Below are positions 59,237 through 64,000 of a stretch of DNA of 64,000 bases, in pieces. The notes under the pieces were generated by a model, which saw only the letters and a list, made by a program, of their open reading frames with translations, was not told the origin of the DNA and did no database searches. Numbering within the stretch: position 1 is the first letter of the stretch; each line of letters begins with the position of its first letter. The DNA lies in NCBI RefSeq assembly GCF_037975245.1, contig NC_092572.1, positions 7,393,501-7,457,500 on the forward strand. The letters are read 5' to 3'. A program made the translations under genes and the position numbers. This DNA comes from Apostichopus japonicus (lineage: Eukaryota > Echinodermata > Holothuroidea > Aspidochirotida > Stichopodidae).

Positions 59237-62200
59237 AACACATATTTTTGTCCTATAAGTGCTACAAATACATGCCATCAGTTATTTTCTGAAATGAAAT
59301 ATATGCTGTACCTTTAGGAGTTTCAAAGATTTTCATTGAAATTTTATATCTAAATGTTCAATTCATTGCATGTCACGTTCAAGGTCAGCCACCAAATGTA
59401 ACAATTGTGTTTAGACACATGTCGATTATTATAAAACAAGTAGAGCATAATATTAGAGCTAAGAATGAAACCATTAAAGGTCCAAAATAAAATGATGTAA
59501 AGCGAGATACTAATGAAGCGCAAAATGAAATCGATTTTGATAGGAAAATTAAGCGGTTATAAACACGACAGACAAAGAGATAGGGTCTAACAGTAACATT
59601 GCTTTAAACGTTGTTGACGTTCAACATATATGTCTATATCTCAATAGTAAACAAAATGAAACTTGTTATGCAAACACAAATGCAATGATTTACTACACTT
59701 CTCTTTTGACAGAATATACAATAGCATGGATCATCAGCGGAATAATATTCAACTCACTTGCCAAGGATTAAACAGAAAATGGATGACAATCAGCCCTTCT
59801 TATACCCTGGAAGGCCAAACTGAGCTATGAAATACCACAACCTGGAGTATATTACGGTAGGCCTCTATGTGATTACTGTATAAGTAAGCCACATATATAC
59901 TGTACTGATCATATAAGTAGGAAGTAAATGTTGATATAGCAAGAGCATAGGTAGCGTTACAATGCAGCCGGTTGCGTCAAATTCACTAAATATCAATGAA
60001 TTAGTAACCAATGTTAGCCTAACCAACTTTGTTTAATATAAATAATGGAACACATATAGAAACATAACGAATTTGATAATATATTTCTCACTGCTTTCCA
60101 CCACGCAGACTTGCTTTTCAAGTAGCGAAAGAGAAACTTACCAACTGCAAGAATATAGTAATTGTTCTCGTCTTTCGTTCCTTTTCAGTGATTTAACCTA
60201 CAATAACATAAGCATTACATTGATGAATCCCTATATAAAGAACATCCCACATACCAACTCTCCTGTTGTTATAAATTCTATAGACAAAAACATGCGAAGG
60301 CTTAACACATGATATAAAAAAAATATCTGTTTGTGCTTGCAAAATCTGTCGCAATATTATAATCACAATATTGCGCAATCAAAATATCCCCGAACGAACA
60401 CGGGAGTTCACCACACAAACCGCGTTACGTGTCCTAGGTAGCCTACGTACGTAAGGGACGCTAGAGCTGTTAAACATTTGGAACGCCAGAGCAGACACAA
60501 CTCACAGCAACAGCAACTCCCTTGCACGTGAAGACAGCACAAGCATGTCAAGAATAGCCCTTCCTCTTATACGAGTTGCAGAAATGTAGCATGTACAGTA
60601 TAGAATGTTATGAATGAGAATGCCACAATGTTGGTAGAGTTAAATTCCTTTCAAATTCTTAAAGAACAGACATGCAAAATAAATCATGTTTACTTGTTTA
60701 AATACACGTGCAGCAATCATGATTAGGGAACTGTAACTCTTGATAATGGTTTTGCCTGGATATTGTTCTAGTACAGAATTTTTATTTCAATAGTAATGAA
60801 TTCGCCTATAATAGCATTCTGCACAAGGATTTCTCTGCTCCGTGCGGACTTAACTTTATCCTTAACTTATCTTTAGGGGGTCATGACGTACTGTTTTACC
60901 TAACACTTATCATTGTCTTGAACATTGCTGCCTTTCATATCCTCTCCTCTAACTATATTTAAACGATTCCTGGTTGCCAACCCTTTCCAGTAAACTTGCA
61001 GCAAGTGTTACAGGTTAAATAATCCCAAATGTAGTCAAAGTAGTTGATAATTTGACTAATTAGATTAGATAGATTGATTACATTTGATTAATAAGCTGAA
61101 AAGACACACTAGTTAAAACTATTATAGGTTAAGTTTAATTTCTAGTTATGTCACTTCCTTGTTCGTTCAGCAGTCTAAAGTTAGTTTGGCAGTTGCTACT
61201 AAAAAGGGACAAAGAGGGTATAGTACACGCCCATTAAAAGCCCCGCTGACTTACACTCTAAACTATTAAAATTACGTCGTCTCCAATGCTAGATAAACCC
61301 TACCAATCACAAGATAGCTGAAAACTTGGTCATACATGGCACTATCAATGTTTCTATTCATTAAAGTGCATTAGTTTGCTATGAGAGTCTGAAGTTTTCG
61401 TCACTTTTAAACAATCATCATTACTCAGTAGTAAGCAATGTTCGTACGGTGCTCATGGGAGGCCTAAAGTGGTCTAAAATTAACCCAATTAATGCATCAC
61501 ATGTACTTTTATTCATACCTTTGAACATGCAAGCCAAAATAATACTAGATCTTTCTTGGTAAGATATCAAAAAGGTTTTTCTCCTGCTGCATTTTGGCAC
61601 GTTTGCTGTTTGATTCTTGATTGATATAGACTCTTATAGGAGTATGTCACCATAAAGGCTAATTTATGAAACATCCAAGAATTCAAAATGTATTATTATA
61701 TCCCATTATATAACACATACATCATGATATTGATAACCATTTAGAGTCAGGTGGGGTGGCCGTAATTGTCAAACTTTGGGAGTGCTGAGGTTTCTATTAC
61801 TCTCCATAACGTCAGCTAGTCGACGTCTTTACCAATGTCATGCTATGAATTAACGATGCCCTTAAGGCACTGGCCAGTTCTTACTGTTTTACACTCTTAC
61901 CAGTTCAATTTTGTGCAGTAAAGTTGAATAAATGTAAAGTCGAAGGTGTGGGATGTTGTTACCCGCCGTTGGAAGTACATGTAAACCCAGTGAAGAGCAG
62001 CCTGAGCTACTGGCACACTTCAGCATGAATTATACAGACTTTTTATTATTAAATATTTAAAAATATTATTTCTATTTTAACTTTGCTGCCATAGGACTGA
62101 ATAGATAAATAACGTGATACATGTCTTGAATGATCAGATACTTGTAGTATTCCAAGTTTACAAAACACAAAGGTAGGAATTTTACGTCAAGACTTAATAA

Positions 62201-64000
62201 CCATTAACATAACATATCGCATGTTACATGTCTAAGGTTACTATACGAAGATATTCGCTGTTCTGAGGATTATTTTACACTTCAATTAACTTTTATACTT
62301 AGTCTCTCTGTTTCCTTAATAGCTATGCGTTTTACAATAGGTCACAGTCACCAACCAATATGATAAAGGAAACGATGTATTTACACAATCAATATTTACC
62401 GAGTGCCTGTCAGAACAACTACAATAGTTCACGAAAAGTTCATGATGTCTAAACGGAACTACGGATGCGTAGAATGGACATCATATGAAAGAATTAAACT
62501 TACATGTTATGAGTGTATATATTACGTTTTGCACGGTTCAGATCTCGCTACGAAAAGGTAAATACGTACTTATATTTAAATTGGAACTATGTCGACATTT
62601 TCGGTATAGTTCAGAGTTTACCTTTTTTACTGTTTGCGAAGAAGTTGTAACAAGCAGTGCCTCACCAAAAAAAAAGTTGTTTGATGACTCAGCCACAGAA
62701 GTAAAAAAAGTTATTAGCGTATTAGCTTGTTAGGGTATTAGCGTATTAGCGTATGCATGCCTCTAAATGCAAAATTTTAGTCTAAAATGTAACTTTTGTT
62801 TGCTGGAGAAGGACAACAACGGCCGTCGGTTTCAAAATGAACCCAAGATATTCCAGTTAAACCCTTAAAACTACTAATAAATAAGTAATACTTATAAATA
62901 TCAAAGAAATACCAAATCTTCCAGGTGAATCAGTGTTTTCTTCTTTCTTATTCTGGGAGTCTTACTATATTATCATGGTTTAAGTATCATATACCCGACT
63001 GTTAATCTGTATAGTCTTTCAGATGATGCTGGCGATATGTAATAACACATTTTCCGAAGATTTTCCAAGTCGTGGAACTAAATACGCAATTTAAATATGA
63101 TAGAATATGAACATAACATAATTTACTGAAATGTGCTACGATGCGCTAATAAATTTGCTAAAACATGCTTAATTTTTTCTCTATTCTTTGGCAAATACAA
63201 ACACACGAAAAAACATAAGTATCCTGTCGACATAATGAATATATAACATACCTAGAGATCCACAATACAGAAAGTCAAACTATCCACGGAATAGACAATA
63301 CGCAGTATATTTAAGTGTTAAATTATGTATCTACGTACATTTCCTTTTCTGATACCAAATATAAATCATCTGAAAATATGTCACATGGTAACCATGGTGT
63401 ACACCTGTACTGGTTAGCTTTACGTTTATTAACGAGTGGGGTGTACATGAGGCAATCACGTGAGCGGGCAGTTGAGCAATCGTCAGCAGATTATAAGAAG
63501 CTCGCTACGTGTAGGGCGCCATCATACCACAAACAGCCAGGGATTTAAATCTTCTAGATGTATCATGACATTACAAGGTTTAATTTAACCACGTAATTTA
63601 AAGCAATTAGGACTAGCGACAAACACACGGTAACCACTGTTAGATTGTACGTGCATAAGGAAGACACAACCACTTTTTCCTTTCTCTTTAATTCAAAGGA
63701 CACTAATCATATAGCCAGCATATCACAAGATTGTTCCCTTTTTCAACGAGTCATGTTTGATTTACAAATTTGACAGCATTTTACAAGATTCATTTGCTAC
63801 ATAGACATAGCGATACTATTGTTTATAATGTATGTGGAGTCGCTTTTACTCAAAGGAAGTACAGGTTAAGAGAAAATATATCACTTGAAATAAACATCAA
63901 TCCCCACCCCCTCCCCCAGTTGAAATATTACGAATATGGTAATGAAGTCACGGATTCACTTTGCGATCATTTATCCTACCTGTTGCACGAAACCTATATA
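59237..64000. other. Region with no supportable gene
   Basis: AT-rich sequence without recognisable exons, RNA genes or clear transposon ends. It may hold upstream exons or the promoter of gene E. A 56-nt open block at 60197-60142 has splice-like borders but no supporting neighbour. Confidence 0.4.

Noticed and set aside
60142..60197. Possible minus-strand exon VKSLKRNERREQLLYSC
   Set aside because: Splice-like borders, but phase 2 at its end does not fit gene E exon 1 and there is no other neighbour.
62485..62733. Plus-strand ORF of 82 codons with SASPKKKLFDDSATEVKK
   Set aside because: No domain, no start context or splice partner; could be a transposase scrap but unsupported.

Overview
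This is a eukaryotic window: AT-rich, intron-dense, full of microsatellites and fragmentary transposons, with no operons or CRISPR. The gene families (Tie-type receptor ectodomain, Ig receptors, RTK-like kinase domains), the small phase-1 exons and the mix of Penelope-like, L1-like and TTAA-type elements suggest a deuterostome invertebrate. An echinoderm, perhaps a sea cucumber, is my best guess (inference only). Gene models below were built by hand from splice sites, phases and translated exons. Each complete model sums to a whole number of codons.

Layout. Gene A (22-4014, +, 5' end outside the window) is the 3' part of an RTK-like pseudokinase gene; one exon is frameshifted and another seems to use a displaced splice acceptor. 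Gene B (17636-7225, -) is complete, about 484 aa: signal peptide, unfamiliar beta-rich N-terminal region, a cysteine-free Ig-like segment and three EGF modules of the Tie1/Tie2 type. It stops before any membrane segment or kinase and so looks secreted. Gene C (41670-22307, -) is complete, 17 exons, about 916 aa: signal peptide, V-type Ig, two Ig-Ig exon pairs (one a recent tandem copy of the other), a transmembrane helix and a kinase fold that has lost nearly every catalytic motif. Gene D (52095-48182, -) is about 498 aa: signal peptide, four Ig-like domains, one membrane helix and, as modelled, a four-residue tail. Gene E (about 56355-52530, -) encodes an unrecognised hydrophilic protein over seven exons; its 5' end is uncertain.

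Genes A-D form a tandem receptor family in which signalling parts are lost or altered: two pseudokinases, one secreted ectodomain and one tail-less membrane protein. This set of possible decoy or scaffold receptors is the most interesting candidate system here. A and C share kinase intron phases, two identical exon lengths and the same replacement of the catalytic-loop HRD...N motif by HP(G/C)...K, which suggests an ancestral loss of catalysis.

Introns and spacers hold TTAA-flanked MITEs (one nested in another), a fold-back array built on TATCTGGCC, a palindromic MITE whose empty site survives in the neighbouring duplicate, a degenerate Penelope-like element with a GIY-YIG domain, an L1-like reverse transcriptase remnant, a 1.07-kb polypurine tract, a 400-bp ATTAT array, two elements with hAT-like ends and a possible solo LTR. 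From 59.2 to 64 kb I found no supportable gene.
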